Shown here: positions 17,687 to 25,350 of the stretch, in pieces
Position numbering within the stretch: position 1 is the first letter of the stretch
Layout: every line of letters starts with the position of its first letter
Assembly: GCF_013032505.1 (NCBI RefSeq)
Contig: NZ_WQCG01000001.1
Span: 1,178,001 to 1,242,000 of the forward strand
Source: Ruegeria atlantica
GTDB lineage: Bacteria; Pseudomonadota; Alphaproteobacteria; Rhodobacterales; Rhodobacteraceae
DNA length: 64,000 bases
Reading direction: 5' to 3'
Position numbers and translations under genes: made by a program
The notes under the pieces: generated by a model
Databases searched by the model: none
What the model was told of the DNA's origin: nothing
The model's input: the letters and a program-made list of their open reading frames with translations, nothing else

Positions 17687-18333
17687 ACCGCGCGGGCCAG
17701 GTGTCTGCGGTAAACCTCAATCATCCAGCCAAGCATAATGGCGTTCAGGATGTGCCACATGAAGTGCGTTCCCAATGGGATTTGCCCACAAATGGGTTCA
17801 TCCAGCGCGCGAAAGGTGATTGAGGCGATCAGAATCACTGCCCCAATTGCCAGACCACGGGCAGTATCCGGCACCCGGCGGCGCAACAAGTACGCATAAA
17901 TCAGGATCAATAGCGGCACCGGAGCATAGGCGGCTGACCCACCCAACCCCGGTACAAGCTGGAACAGGGGTACTGTCGCTGCCGCATAAGGAATGAACAG
18001 GGCCGTCAGAATCCCGGCCACAATTGGGCGCATGTGCCAGACGTCACGATTGATCGCGAAAATATAGATCAGGATGTACAGCAAAATAGGCAGAACATCC
18101 GCCATGGCAGCCCAGACCTGCGCGTGAGTATGGAACAGATAGCTGCCCACGCCGATGGCGGCCAAAACGACCACCAACAGCATCGCCAACGGCATCCCCT
18201 GCCCGCGAACACGTCGCCACATAACAAAAGCCGCAATCAGAAATGCGGCGTTGGTCACCGCGTTTACCGGCTCCGCCCAATAGGCGGGCGACACGCGCTC
18301 GCAATAACCATCTATTTCCTGCAACCAATCCAT
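17677..18333 (-). CDS. Ceramidase-domain (CREST superfamily) membrane protein
   Basis: This is a 218-residue protein with seven predicted membrane spans. Family marks are GSYLFHTHAQVWAAMADVLPI (Ser and His, then Asp) and, near the end, TFRALDEPICG and GTHFMWHILNA (HxxxH). Together these give the zinc-hydrolase ligands of alkaline-ceramidase-like CREST proteins. Bacterial members are annotated as ceramidase family, but substrates are mostly untested; an amide lipid is likely. It is convergent with DUF4202, overlapping by 10 bp, and divergent from the UPF0173 hydrolase by 60 bp. Confidence 0.85.
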   Translation of the reverse strand: MDWLQEIDGYCERVSPAYWAEPVNAVTNAAFLIAAFVMWRRVRGQGMPLAMLLVVVLAAIGVGSYLFHTHAQVWAAMADVLPILLYILIYIFAINRDVWHMRPIVAGILTALFIPYAAATVPLFQLVPGLGGSAAYAPVPLLILIYAYLLRRRVPDTARGLAIGAVILIASITFRALDEPICGQIPLGTHFMWHILNAIMLGWMIEVYRRHLARAVQA

Positions 18334-18393
18334 GAACTTTTACATAGCCGATGCTAAGTTGATGCCAACAGTTTGTTTTGGGAGGATGAATTC

Positions 18394-19086
18394 ATGGACA
18401 TCATTTGGCTTGGCCACGGCAGTTTCCGCATCGAAACCGGTGGGCAGGTTCTGCTCATTGACCCGTGGCTGACAGGTAACCCGGTTTTGTCCGAAGAACA
18501 GCATGACCGCGCGTTGGCGGGAGCGACCCATATCCTTCTGACCCATACGCACTTTGACCATGTCGCCGATGTCGTGTCGCTGGCGAAGCACCTGAACGTT
18601 CCCGTAGTCGGACAATACGACTTGATGGGGTATTGGAGCGAGGCCGAAGGGCTGGAAACCATCGGATTCAACAAAGGCGGAACCGTGAACCTGAACGGTG
18701 TCAAAGTGTCGATGGTTCCGGCCTCGCACAGTTCAACCTTTTCCACGCCCGACGGTCTGCGCACCGGCGGCAGCGAGGTCGGGTTCATGATCGCCTCGGA
18801 AAGGCGCATGCTATATGTCTCTGGCGACACAGATATCATGGCCGATATGGATTGGATGGGGGATTACTACAAACCCGACATAGGCATCCTTTCAGCAGGC
18901 GGCCATTTCACAATGGATATGAAGGGCGCGGCTTACGCGGCAAAGCGTTACTTTAACTTCACAACCGTGATTCCCTGCCATTACAAGACCTTCCCGATCC
19001 TTGAACAATCGGCTCAAGCGCTAGTCGACGGGTTGCCGGGGGTCGATGTCATCGAACCCGAAGTGATGAAGACCATCAACCTTTAG
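18394..19086 (+). CDS. UPF0173 metal-dependent hydrolase (metallo-beta-lactamase fold)
   Basis: This is a 230-residue MBL-fold enzyme. The start at 18394 gives MDIIWLGHGSFRIET, the standard N-terminus, with GGGAGG nine bases upstream; the ATG-like frame at 18373 would place that site inside. Motifs are LLTHTHFDHVADV (HxHxDH), MVPASHSSTF, YVSGDTDIMADM and VIPCHYKTFPIL. The UPF0173 family has no assigned substrate. It is convergent with the tRNA deaminase gene, with 2 bp between stops. Confidence 0.9.
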   Translation: MDIIWLGHGSFRIETGGQVLLIDPWLTGNPVLSEEQHDRALAGATHILLTHTHFDHVADVVSLAKHLNVPVVGQYDLMGYWSEAEGLETIGFNKGGTVNLNGVKVSMVPASHSSTFSTPDGLRTGGSEVGFMIASERRMLYVSGDTDIMADMDWMGDYYKPDIGILSAGGHFTMDMKGAAYAAKRYFNFTTVIPCHYKTFPILEQSAQALVDGLPGVDVIEPEVMKTINL

Positions 19087-19088
19087 AG

Positions 19089-19538
19089 TTATCGCCGCGC
19101 GGCGAAGAACTCTTTTAGAAGGTCGGCGGCCTCCTGTCCGCCGATACCATCGTAAACCTCTGGCACGTGGTGCGCTTGCTTGTGGGTAAAAACGCGCGCG
19201 CCATGAGCGACACCGCCTGATTTCGGGTCGGCGGCACCATAGTAAATGCGGCGGATACGTGCAGCTGCCAAGGCCGCTGCACACATGGCGCACGGCTCCA
19301 GCGTGACGTAAAGGTCGTGACCCGGCAAACGTTCGGACCCGGTCGCGGCGCACGCTGTGCGCAGGGCCAGGATCTCGGCGTGGGCTGTAGGGTCATTCAA
19401 CTCTCGGGTGCGGTTGCCCGCAGAGGCCACGATCTGGCCATCGGGTCCGACTATGACAGCGCCCACAGGCACTTCGCCGCGCGATCCCGCAGCGCGCGCT
19501 TCAACCAACGCCTTATCCATGTGCGATCTGAACACCAT
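19089..19538 (-). CDS. tadA: tRNA-specific adenosine deaminase (A34 to inosine)
   Basis: This is a 149-residue zinc deaminase that makes inosine at the wobble position of tRNA-Arg(ACG). The active site is clear: DPTAHAEILALR (HAE, zinc His and proton-shuttle Glu) and VTLEPCAMCAAAL (PCxxC zinc cysteines). EVPVGAVIVGPDG is the standard lead-in. The start is the ATG at 19538 or the Met six codons later. It is divergent from the pseudouridine synthase by about 60 bp. This tadA is unrelated to the pilus ATPase gene of the same name at 61.3-62.7 kb. Confidence 0.96.
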   Translation of the reverse strand: MVFRSHMDKALVEARAAGSRGEVPVGAVIVGPDGQIVASAGNRTRELNDPTAHAEILALRTACAATGSERLPGHDLYVTLEPCAMCAAALAAARIRRIYYGAADPKSGGVAHGARVFTHKQAHHVPEVYDGIGGQEAADLLKEFFAARR

Positions 19539-19599
19539 GCCCCTGACTGCATCAGAAACCCGCCTTTCGCAAGCGGCCGGGATGCGCTATGGGCTGCGG

Positions 19600-20409
19600 A
19601 TGACCAAAACCCCTCCTCCCGGCGACCGGATCGCCAAAGTCCTTGCCCGCGCAGGCGTCGCCTCGCGTCGGGAAGCCGAACGCATGATCGAAGCCGGTCG
19701 TGTGCGTGTAAACGGCAAGACCATCGACAGCCCCGCCCTGAACGTCACTGCAAAAGACAAGATCATCGTCGACGGCAAACCGGTGTCCGAACCGGAACCG
19801 TCGCGCCTGTGGTTGTATCACAAGCCTTCGGGTCTTGTGACAACGACCCGCGACGAAAAGGGGCGCGCGACGATCTTCGACAATTTGCCTGAGGACATGC
19901 CGCGGGTCATGAGCGTCGGTCGGCTGGACCTGAACTCGGAAGGTTTGCTGCTGTTGACCAATGATGGCGGGATCAAGCGAAAGCTGGAACTGCCGGCAAC
20001 AGGATGGCTGCGCAAATACCGCGTGCGTGTAAATGGCCGCCCCAAGGACGAGGATTTCGAACCCTTGCGCAAGGGCCTGGTGATCGAAGGTGAGCGTTTT
20101 CAGCCCATGACTGTTACGCTTGATCGCCAGCAAGGCGCGAATGCGTGGCTGACCATTGGTCTGCGCGAAGGCAAAAACCGCGAAATTCGGCGCGCGATCG
20201 AAGATATTGGCTTTGCAGTGAACCGACTACTGCGCGTATCTTACGGCCCGTTCCAACTGGGAAGCCTGAAACCCGGTGAGGTCGAAGAGATACGCCGCCG
20301 GGTTATGCGGGATCAGCTGGGTCTGGACGCAGAGCCTGACGCACCGGCAAAACGACCCACGCGACCACAGCGAAAACGCCCCCCAATCGGCAAGAAACCT
20401 CGCAAGTGA
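19600..20409 (+). CDS. rluB: RsuA/RluB-family rRNA pseudouridine synthase
   Basis: This protein has about 269 residues. The N-terminal S4 RNA-binding domain (RIAKVLARAGVASRREAERM, RVNGKTIDSP) is followed by the catalytic domain with MSVGRLDLNSEGLLLLTNDG, where GRLDxxSEGL holds the catalytic Asp, and LREGKNREIRRAIEDIG. The tail after residue 240 is basic and Pro-rich (KRPTRPQRKRPPIGKKPRK), which is usual for alphaproteobacterial members. The start at 19600 is preferred because the S4 domain begins there; ATG 19582 is also possible. Assignment to RluB (23S U2605) rather than RsuA is by resemblance. Confidence 0.9.
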   Translation: MTKTPPPGDRIAKVLARAGVASRREAERMIEAGRVRVNGKTIDSPALNVTAKDKIIVDGKPVSEPEPSRLWLYHKPSGLVTTTRDEKGRATIFDNLPEDMPRVMSVGRLDLNSEGLLLLTNDGGIKRKLELPATGWLRKYRVRVNGRPKDEDFEPLRKGLVIEGERFQPMTVTLDRQQGANAWLTIGLREGKNREIRRAIEDIGFAVNRLLRVSYGPFQLGSLKPGEVEEIRRRVMRDQLGLDAEPDAPAKRPTRPQRKRPPIGKKPRK

Positions 20410-20489
20410 CGCAGGTTAGGCAACCTTCCCCCTAGCGCCACGGCCTCTCATGGCCTAGATTTCCACAAGGGACATACTTGGGGGGCGCC

Positions 20490-20579
20490 ATGTCCGGGAC
20501 CGGAGTGCAAAAATTAGCCTATGTTGTGCTGTTGGCACTAATGCTTGGCGTGTGCACTGGCCTGCTAGGGGGCTTGTGA
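20490..20579 (+). CDS. Candidate 29-residue membrane mini-protein at the operon head
   Basis: A short frame starts at ATG 20490 after GGGGGGCG and encodes 29 residues: MSGTGVQKL then one strongly hydrophobic span (AYVVLLALMLGVCTGLLGG) and a final Leu. The stop is 4 bp before the ATG of the XpaC-like gene, and the only strong ribosome site for that gene (GGGGGCTTG) lies inside this frame, so translation could be coupled. A single-span microprotein or a leader peptide both fit. Its existence rests on spacing and hydrophobicity alone. Confidence 0.45.
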   Translation: MSGTGVQKLAYVVLLALMLGVCTGLLGGL

Positions 20580-20583
20580 GCGC

Positions 20584-21498
20584 ATGACCAAACGGTATGG
20601 CGGAAAATACAGCCCTCAAGGCGAATCGGCACAGCCAGACCAAAACCCGCGTGGCCAGTTTGACGGCGCACGCGTCGAACCTGCTGGCGCCCGCGCCAAC
20701 CTTTTGTTCTTGCCCGCGATCCCCTTGGTGTTCCTGTCACTGAACGACGGCGCAGTTGGCATGACAATCGGGCTGATTGCAGCCGGCGTTTTGACCGGCG
20801 CGGCATTCCTTTTGCGTGAAGGGTTGCGGGCCGAGTCTGCCTATAATGCCCGGCGCACCGCGCGTCGTCCGGCGTTTCCCAGAAAAATATTCTCCAGCCT
20901 CCTGACCGGACTCGGGATCGGGTTGGCCGCATACCGCACAGAATTTCTGGATGCAGCCACATCGTCCGAGGCTAGCCTTGTTGCTCCGATCCTGTTTGGC
21001 TTGGTGGCTGGCGCCCTTCACTCTGTCTCATTCGGAATTGATCCGATGAAAGACAAGGGTATGGAGGGCATCGACACCTTTCAGCAAGACCGCGTTGCCC
21101 GCGTAGTTGAAGACGCCGAAACGCACCTGTCCGAAATGACCGACGCCATTAAACGCGCGGGCGATCGCAGGATCGAGGCGCGGGTTGAACGGTTTCAGGA
21201 CACTGCCCGCGAACTGTTCCGCACGGTCGAGGAAGACCCGCGCGATCTGGCCGGAGCACGAAAGTACCTGACCGTTTATTTGCAGGGTGCGCGTGACGCG
21301 ACGGTCAAATTCGCAGATGTTTACGCCCGCACACGCGATGCGAAGACGTTGGAGGATTATTCAGCCCTGCTGGATGATCTTGAACAGAATTTCGCGGCTC
21401 GAACCCGTAAGATGCTTTTGGATGACCGCAGTGATCTGACGGTTGAAATTGATGTGTTGCGCGAAAGGCTGCAACGCGAAGGCGTCCGGTTGGACTGA
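20584..21498 (+). CDS. XpaC-like protein (5-bromo-4-chloroindolyl phosphate hydrolysis family)
   Basis: This is a 304-residue protein. A polar N-terminal 35 residues precede two adjacent membrane spans (LLFLPAIPLVFLSL, GMTIGLIAAGVLTGAAFLL), and another hydrophobic pair lies near residues 105-150. From about residue 160 the protein is a long charged helical domain (RVARVVEDAETHLSEMTDAI, RVERFQDTARELFRTVEEDP, SALLDDLEQNFAARTRKMLL). This is the XpaC layout, and the next gene is telA, the usual partner. The name comes from a Bacillus phenotype; the molecular role is unknown. It is probably the membrane anchor of a TelA complex. Confidence 0.85.
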   Translation: MTKRYGGKYSPQGESAQPDQNPRGQFDGARVEPAGARANLLFLPAIPLVFLSLNDGAVGMTIGLIAAGVLTGAAFLLREGLRAESAYNARRTARRPAFPRKIFSSLLTGLGIGLAAYRTEFLDAATSSEASLVAPILFGLVAGALHSVSFGIDPMKDKGMEGIDTFQQDRVARVVEDAETHLSEMTDAIKRAGDRRIEARVERFQDTARELFRTVEEDPRDLAGARKYLTVYLQGARDATVKFADVYARTRDAKTLEDYSALLDDLEQNFAARTRKMLLDDRSDLTVEIDVLRERLQREGVRLD

Positions 21499-21528
21499 CC
21501 GGCCACAATTTGAGAGAGGATTACCCCC

Positions 21529-22719
21529 ATGTCCGATGACATCAAGAACAAGGCGGTCGAAGCTGAAACGTTGGTACAGGAAGTGACGGCTGTAGCCCTG
21601 CCCGACCCGACCGCCGAAATCGTCTCGCTTGAGGAAGCCGACGAACCTGTCAGCGCCGAGATCCGCAAGCGCATGGACGAGATCGACATGGGCAATACCA
21701 ACTCGATCGTCGCGTTCGGGTCATCTGCCCAATCGGAACTGCAAGAAATCAGCCAGGCGATGCTGGCCGATGTACGCAACAAGGATGTCGGACCTGCTGG
21801 GGATAGCCTGCGCAACATCGTGACCACAATCCGTGGGTTTTCGGTCAGTGAGCTGGACGTCCGGCGCGAACGCAGCTGGTGGGAAAAACTGTTGGGCAAA
21901 GCCGCGCCTTTTGCCCAGTTCACCGCTAAATTTGAAGATGTTCAGGGTCAGATCGACAAGATCACCGATGACCTATTGGGTCACGAGCATACGCTGCTGA
22001 AGGACATCAAATCGCTGGACCTGCTATATGAAAAGACGTTGGGTTTTTATGATGAACTTGCGTTGTACATCGCGGCAGGTGAGGAAAAACTGACTGAACT
22101 GGACAGCCAAAACATCCCTGAAAAAGAAGCCGAAGTTCAGGCGGCGCCCGAAGACCAACAAGTGATGAAAGCGCAAGAGCTACGTGACTTGCGGGCCGCC
22201 AGAGACGATCTGGAGCGGCGTGTGCACGACTTGAAGCTGACCCGTCAGGTGACCATGCAGTCGCTTCCCTCAATCCGGTTGGTACAGGAAAACGACAAGT
22301 CGCTGGTGACCAAGATCAACTCGACCCTCGTCAACACAGTGCCTCTGTGGGAAACGCAACTGGCGCAGGCCGTTACCATCCAGCGCAGCGCCGAGGCTGC
22401 TTCGGCCGTGCGCGATGCGAATGACCTGACGAATGAGCTGCTGACTTCGAACGCGGCGAACCTGCGCCAGTCGAACAAAATGATCCGCGAGGAAATGGAA
22501 CGCGGTGTATTTGATATCGAAGCAGTCAAGCAAGCCAATGCCGATCTGATCGGTACGATCAACGAGAGCCTGGCAATTGCCGACGAGGGCAAGGCCAAAC
22601 GCGCCGCTGCCGAACAGGAATTGCAGAAGATGGAGACCGAGCTGCGCGACACCCTTGCCGCGGCCAAGGCCCGCAAAGACGGGGTCGGCGACAACGCTGG
22701 AACTGCGGTTTCCAGTTAA
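21529..22719 (+). CDS. TelA-family toxic anion resistance protein
   Basis: This is a 396-residue soluble helical protein with long coiled coils. Family segments include NSIVAFGSSAQSELQEISQAM, RERSWWEKLLGKAAPFAQF, the ALYIAAGEEKLTEL stretch, and DLERRVHDLKLTRQVTMQSL plus PSIRLVQENDKSLVTKINST near residue 255. TelA was named for tellurite resistance on plasmids, but chromosomal homologues occur broadly beside XpaC and other envelope-stress genes. The ribosome site GAGAGGA precedes the ATG. It is 30 bp after the XpaC gene and 13 bp before the DUF2927 gene. Confidence 0.93.
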   Translation: MSDDIKNKAVEAETLVQEVTAVALPDPTAEIVSLEEADEPVSAEIRKRMDEIDMGNTNSIVAFGSSAQSELQEISQAMLADVRNKDVGPAGDSLRNIVTTIRGFSVSELDVRRERSWWEKLLGKAAPFAQFTAKFEDVQGQIDKITDDLLGHEHTLLKDIKSLDLLYEKTLGFYDELALYIAAGEEKLTELDSQNIPEKEAEVQAAPEDQQVMKAQELRDLRAARDDLERRVHDLKLTRQVTMQSLPSIRLVQENDKSLVTKINSTLVNTVPLWETQLAQAVTIQRSAEAASAVRDANDLTNELLTSNAANLRQSNKMIREEMERGVFDIEAVKQANADLIGTINESLAIADEGKAKRAAAEQELQKMETELRDTLAAAKARKDGVGDNAGTAVSS

Positions 22720-22732
22720 AGGCAGGCTAGGC

Positions 22733-23689
22733 GTGCGGATAACGGGATATCTGAAACCCTTAATGGGCGTGGTAGCGCTGTTGGCGCTGGCCAATTGCGA
22801 TGAAGCGCTGACATCTTCGGTTGCCCCGCAGCCGCGCCCGGTGGCACCTGCGCCGGCACCAAACGCCTACGTTCCCCCGTCCGCCGCAAGTCAGGATCTG
22901 GCCCGGTTTTACGAGCGGGTCGAACGTGACCTGCTAACCCGTGACATGTTGCGCGTGGACGGAGGCGGACCTGATACACCCTACGACGCCGACGATTTGG
23001 CCCGCAATTTCGAGGCCATAGCATTTTACAGCGAATACCCCGATCACGCTGTGACCACGCGCATTCGGCGAACGGACGGACAGCTTAGCCGGTGGGCAGG
23101 GCCCGTGCGGATACAGACCGAGTTCGCCCCATCCGTGGCACCCGAAATACGCACAAAAGACGCGGCTGAGGTCGAGGCGTTCGCGGAGCGGCTGAGTAAG
23201 CTGACGGATCACCCGATCTCGGTCGTCAATCGCAAGGCTAACTTCCATGTCTTCTTTGCAGGCAAGGATGACAGCGCCTATGTGGTGAAACGTTTGAAAC
23301 AGCTGATCCCCGGTATCAGCACGCCTTCCCTAGATTTGGTAGCGAACCCGCGTGCCAATATCGATTGTCTTGTTTTTGCGTCACCCACAAAAAGCTCGCC
23401 GTATAAATTTGTGCGGGCCGTCACGCTCATCCGGGCTGAACTGCCGGACCTTACCCGCCGCAGCTGCATTCACGAAGAGATCGCGCAAGGGCTTGGGTTA
23501 TCCAACGACAGCCCTGCCGCACGGCCTTCGATATTCAACGACAATGATGAGTTTGCGCTGTTGACCAGCCATGACGAAAAACTTCTGACAATGCTTTATG
23601 ACCCGCGCCTTGAACCCGGTGTTACGGCTGATGACGCCCGCCCGGTGGTCCGGATTATTGCTCGCGAATTGATGGGCCAGCAGCTCTGA
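22733..23689 (+). CDS. DUF2927 lipoprotein
   Basis: This is a 318-residue protein. The start GTG 22733 gives VRITGYLKPLMGVVALLALA followed by NC, a lipoprotein signal with lipobox LANC. A Pro/Ala-rich linker follows (APQPRPVAPAPAPNAYVPP). The C-half is DUF2927, with SCIHEEIAQGLGLSNDSP, where the HEExxQxLGLxND pattern resembles a zinc-metalloprotease helix (His plus Glu). Upstream open frame from 22577 overlaps telA and is not coding. An envelope-side, possibly proteolytic or metal-binding role is inferred. It sits mid-operon between telA and the SPFH gene. Confidence 0.87.
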   Translation: MRITGYLKPLMGVVALLALANCDEALTSSVAPQPRPVAPAPAPNAYVPPSAASQDLARFYERVERDLLTRDMLRVDGGGPDTPYDADDLARNFEAIAFYSEYPDHAVTTRIRRTDGQLSRWAGPVRIQTEFAPSVAPEIRTKDAAEVEAFAERLSKLTDHPISVVNRKANFHVFFAGKDDSAYVVKRLKQLIPGISTPSLDLVANPRANIDCLVFASPTKSSPYKFVRAVTLIRAELPDLTRRSCIHEEIAQGLGLSNDSPAARPSIFNDNDEFALLTSHDEKLLTMLYDPRLEPGVTADDARPVVRIIARELMGQQL

Positions 23690-23710
23690 GCCCAAGGAAA
23701 GGAGACCCCA

Positions 23711-24856
23711 ATGGGTATTTTCGATTTTCTGACCGGAGAATTTATCGACGTCATTCACTGGGTCGACGACACCCGTGACACAATGGTCTGGCGTTTCGAG
23801 CGTGAAGGGCATGCAATCAAGTACGGCGCCAAACTGACGGTGCGTGAAGGACAGGCAGCGGTATTCGTGCATGAGGGACAACTGGCAGACGTGTTCACGC
23901 CCGGTCTTTATATGCTTGAGACCAACAACATGCCGATCCTGACGACGCTGCAGCATTGGGATCACGGGTTTCAGTCGCCCTTCAAGTCCGAGATCTATTT
24001 CGTTAACACGACGCGTTTCAATGATCTGAAATGGGGCACCAAGAACCCAATCATGCTGCGCGATCCGGAATTCGGACCGACCCGTATCCGCGCCTTTGGC
24101 ACATACACGGTCCGGGTCAAGGACCCCGCGAAGTTCCTGATTGAAATCGTCGGCACCGATGGTGAATTCACCATGGATGAGATCAGCTTTCAGATCCGTA
24201 ACATCATCGTGCAGGAGTTCAGCCGCGTGATCGCAGGATCGGGCATTCCGGTGCTGGACATGGCCGCCAACACCGCCGATCTGGGCAAACTTATCGCCGC
24301 CGAGGTGTCGCCCGTTCTGGAAGGGTACGGGCTTGAGATGCCCGAGTTCTACATCGAAAACATCTCGCTACCGCCTGCGGTCGAAGCTGCGCTGGACAAG
24401 CGGACGTCGATGGGATTGGCGGGCGATCTGGGCAAGTTCACCCAGTATTCCGCCGCCGAAGCAATGACTGCTGCCGCAAACAACCCTGGTCAGGGCGGCG
24501 GAATGGGCGCGGGTCTTGGCATGGGAATGGGCATGGCCATGGCACAGCAGATGTCGAACATGGCAGCGGGTCAACCAAGCGGCCCGTGGGGCAGTTCCGC
24601 CCCCGCTGCCCCGCAACCGGCAGCGCATGCAGCACCGCCACCTCCTCCGGTTGAGCATGTCTGGCATATCGCGGTGGACGGGCAAACCAGCGGGCCGTTT
24701 TCCAAGGCCAAGATGGGTCGTATGGCGACAGATGGTGAGATCACGCGCGACACCCATGTCTGGACAGCGGGTCAGGACGGTTGGAAGAAAGCCGGGGATG
24801 TTCAGGAATTGGCGCAGTTGTTCACGATCTTGCCGCCACCACCGCCGGGAGCTTAG
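23711..24856 (+). CDS. SPFH-domain protein with C-terminal GYF_2 domain
   Basis: This 381-residue protein resembles Bacillus YdjI. The N-terminal segment MGIFDFLTGEFIDVIHWVDD is followed by the SPFH/band-7 core (VREGQAAVFVHEGQLADVFTPG, TRIRAFGTYTVRVKDPAKF, FYIENISLPPAVEAALDKR). A Gly/Met/Ala-rich hinge spans residues 255-320, and a GYF_2 module (VWHIAVDGQTSGPFSKAKM ... HVWTAGQDGWKKAGDV) lies at residues 325-372. SPFH proteins form membrane-associated rings. GYF_2 domains usually bind proline-rich partners, and the DUF2927 lipoprotein next door has such a stretch. The ribosome site is AAAGGAGA. Confidence 0.92.
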   Translation: MGIFDFLTGEFIDVIHWVDDTRDTMVWRFEREGHAIKYGAKLTVREGQAAVFVHEGQLADVFTPGLYMLETNNMPILTTLQHWDHGFQSPFKSEIYFVNTTRFNDLKWGTKNPIMLRDPEFGPTRIRAFGTYTVRVKDPAKFLIEIVGTDGEFTMDEISFQIRNIIVQEFSRVIAGSGIPVLDMAANTADLGKLIAAEVSPVLEGYGLEMPEFYIENISLPPAVEAALDKRTSMGLAGDLGKFTQYSAAEAMTAAANNPGQGGGMGAGLGMGMGMAMAQQMSNMAAGQPSGPWGSSAPAAPQPAAHAAPPPPPVEHVWHIAVDGQTSGPFSKAKMGRMATDGEITRDTHVWTAGQDGWKKAGDVQELAQLFTILPPPPPGA

Positions 24857-24873
24857 GCTCGGAAAGGCAAGAA

Positions 24874-25350
24874 ATGGCGTCGCTGACAGATATCCTCAAT
24901 TTTCGTCGCGTCGATGAGCGGCTGACTGTGTCAGGCCAGCCGACCGAAGAACAGATCGCAGCGCTGGCGGATGCTCGGATCACAGATATCATCAACTTGG
25001 GACCGCATGACAACAAGGGGGCGCTTGCGGACGAACCCGGAACTGTCGCAGCAGCCGGTATGACCTATCATTATATTCCGGTGGATTTCGAGAACCCGAC
25101 CGAAGACGACTACTCCGCGTTTGTCAGAACTCTGGATGCGCTCGGCGATACGCCGTTGCATGTGCACTGCATCTACAATGCCCGCGTTTCAGCTTTTATG
25201 CTGCGCAGAGCACGGGATGGATCTGGTGACATTGAGGCCGCCGAAGCGCTTATGGATGGGATTTGGCGTCCCGGAGGCGTTTGGGCCGCCTTTCTGGGAC
25301 ATGGAGCCGATATCGACAAACCGAACCGTTATTTGGGTTATGAGTACTGA
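24874..25350 (+). CDS. Tyrosine-phosphatase-like (BLH/DUF442 type) small protein
   Basis: This is a 158-residue protein starting at ATG 24874; the longer frame to 24781 overlaps the SPFH gene. The N-terminal VDERLTVSGQPTEEQIAALA matches the DUF442/beta-lactamase-hydrolase-like phosphatase opening, and VHCIYNARVSAFMLRRA is the active-site loop in C-x4-R form. The Gly usually found mid-loop is Asn here, so phosphatase activity may be altered; a sulfurtransferase or binding role is also possible. Its last base is shared with the ATG of the next gene (TGATG), so the two are translationally coupled. Confidence 0.82.
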   Translation: MASLTDILNFRRVDERLTVSGQPTEEQIAALADARITDIINLGPHDNKGALADEPGTVAAAGMTYHYIPVDFENPTEDDYSAFVRTLDALGDTPLHVHCIYNARVSAFMLRRARDGSGDIEAAEALMDGIWRPGGVWAAFLGHGADIDKPNRYLGYEY

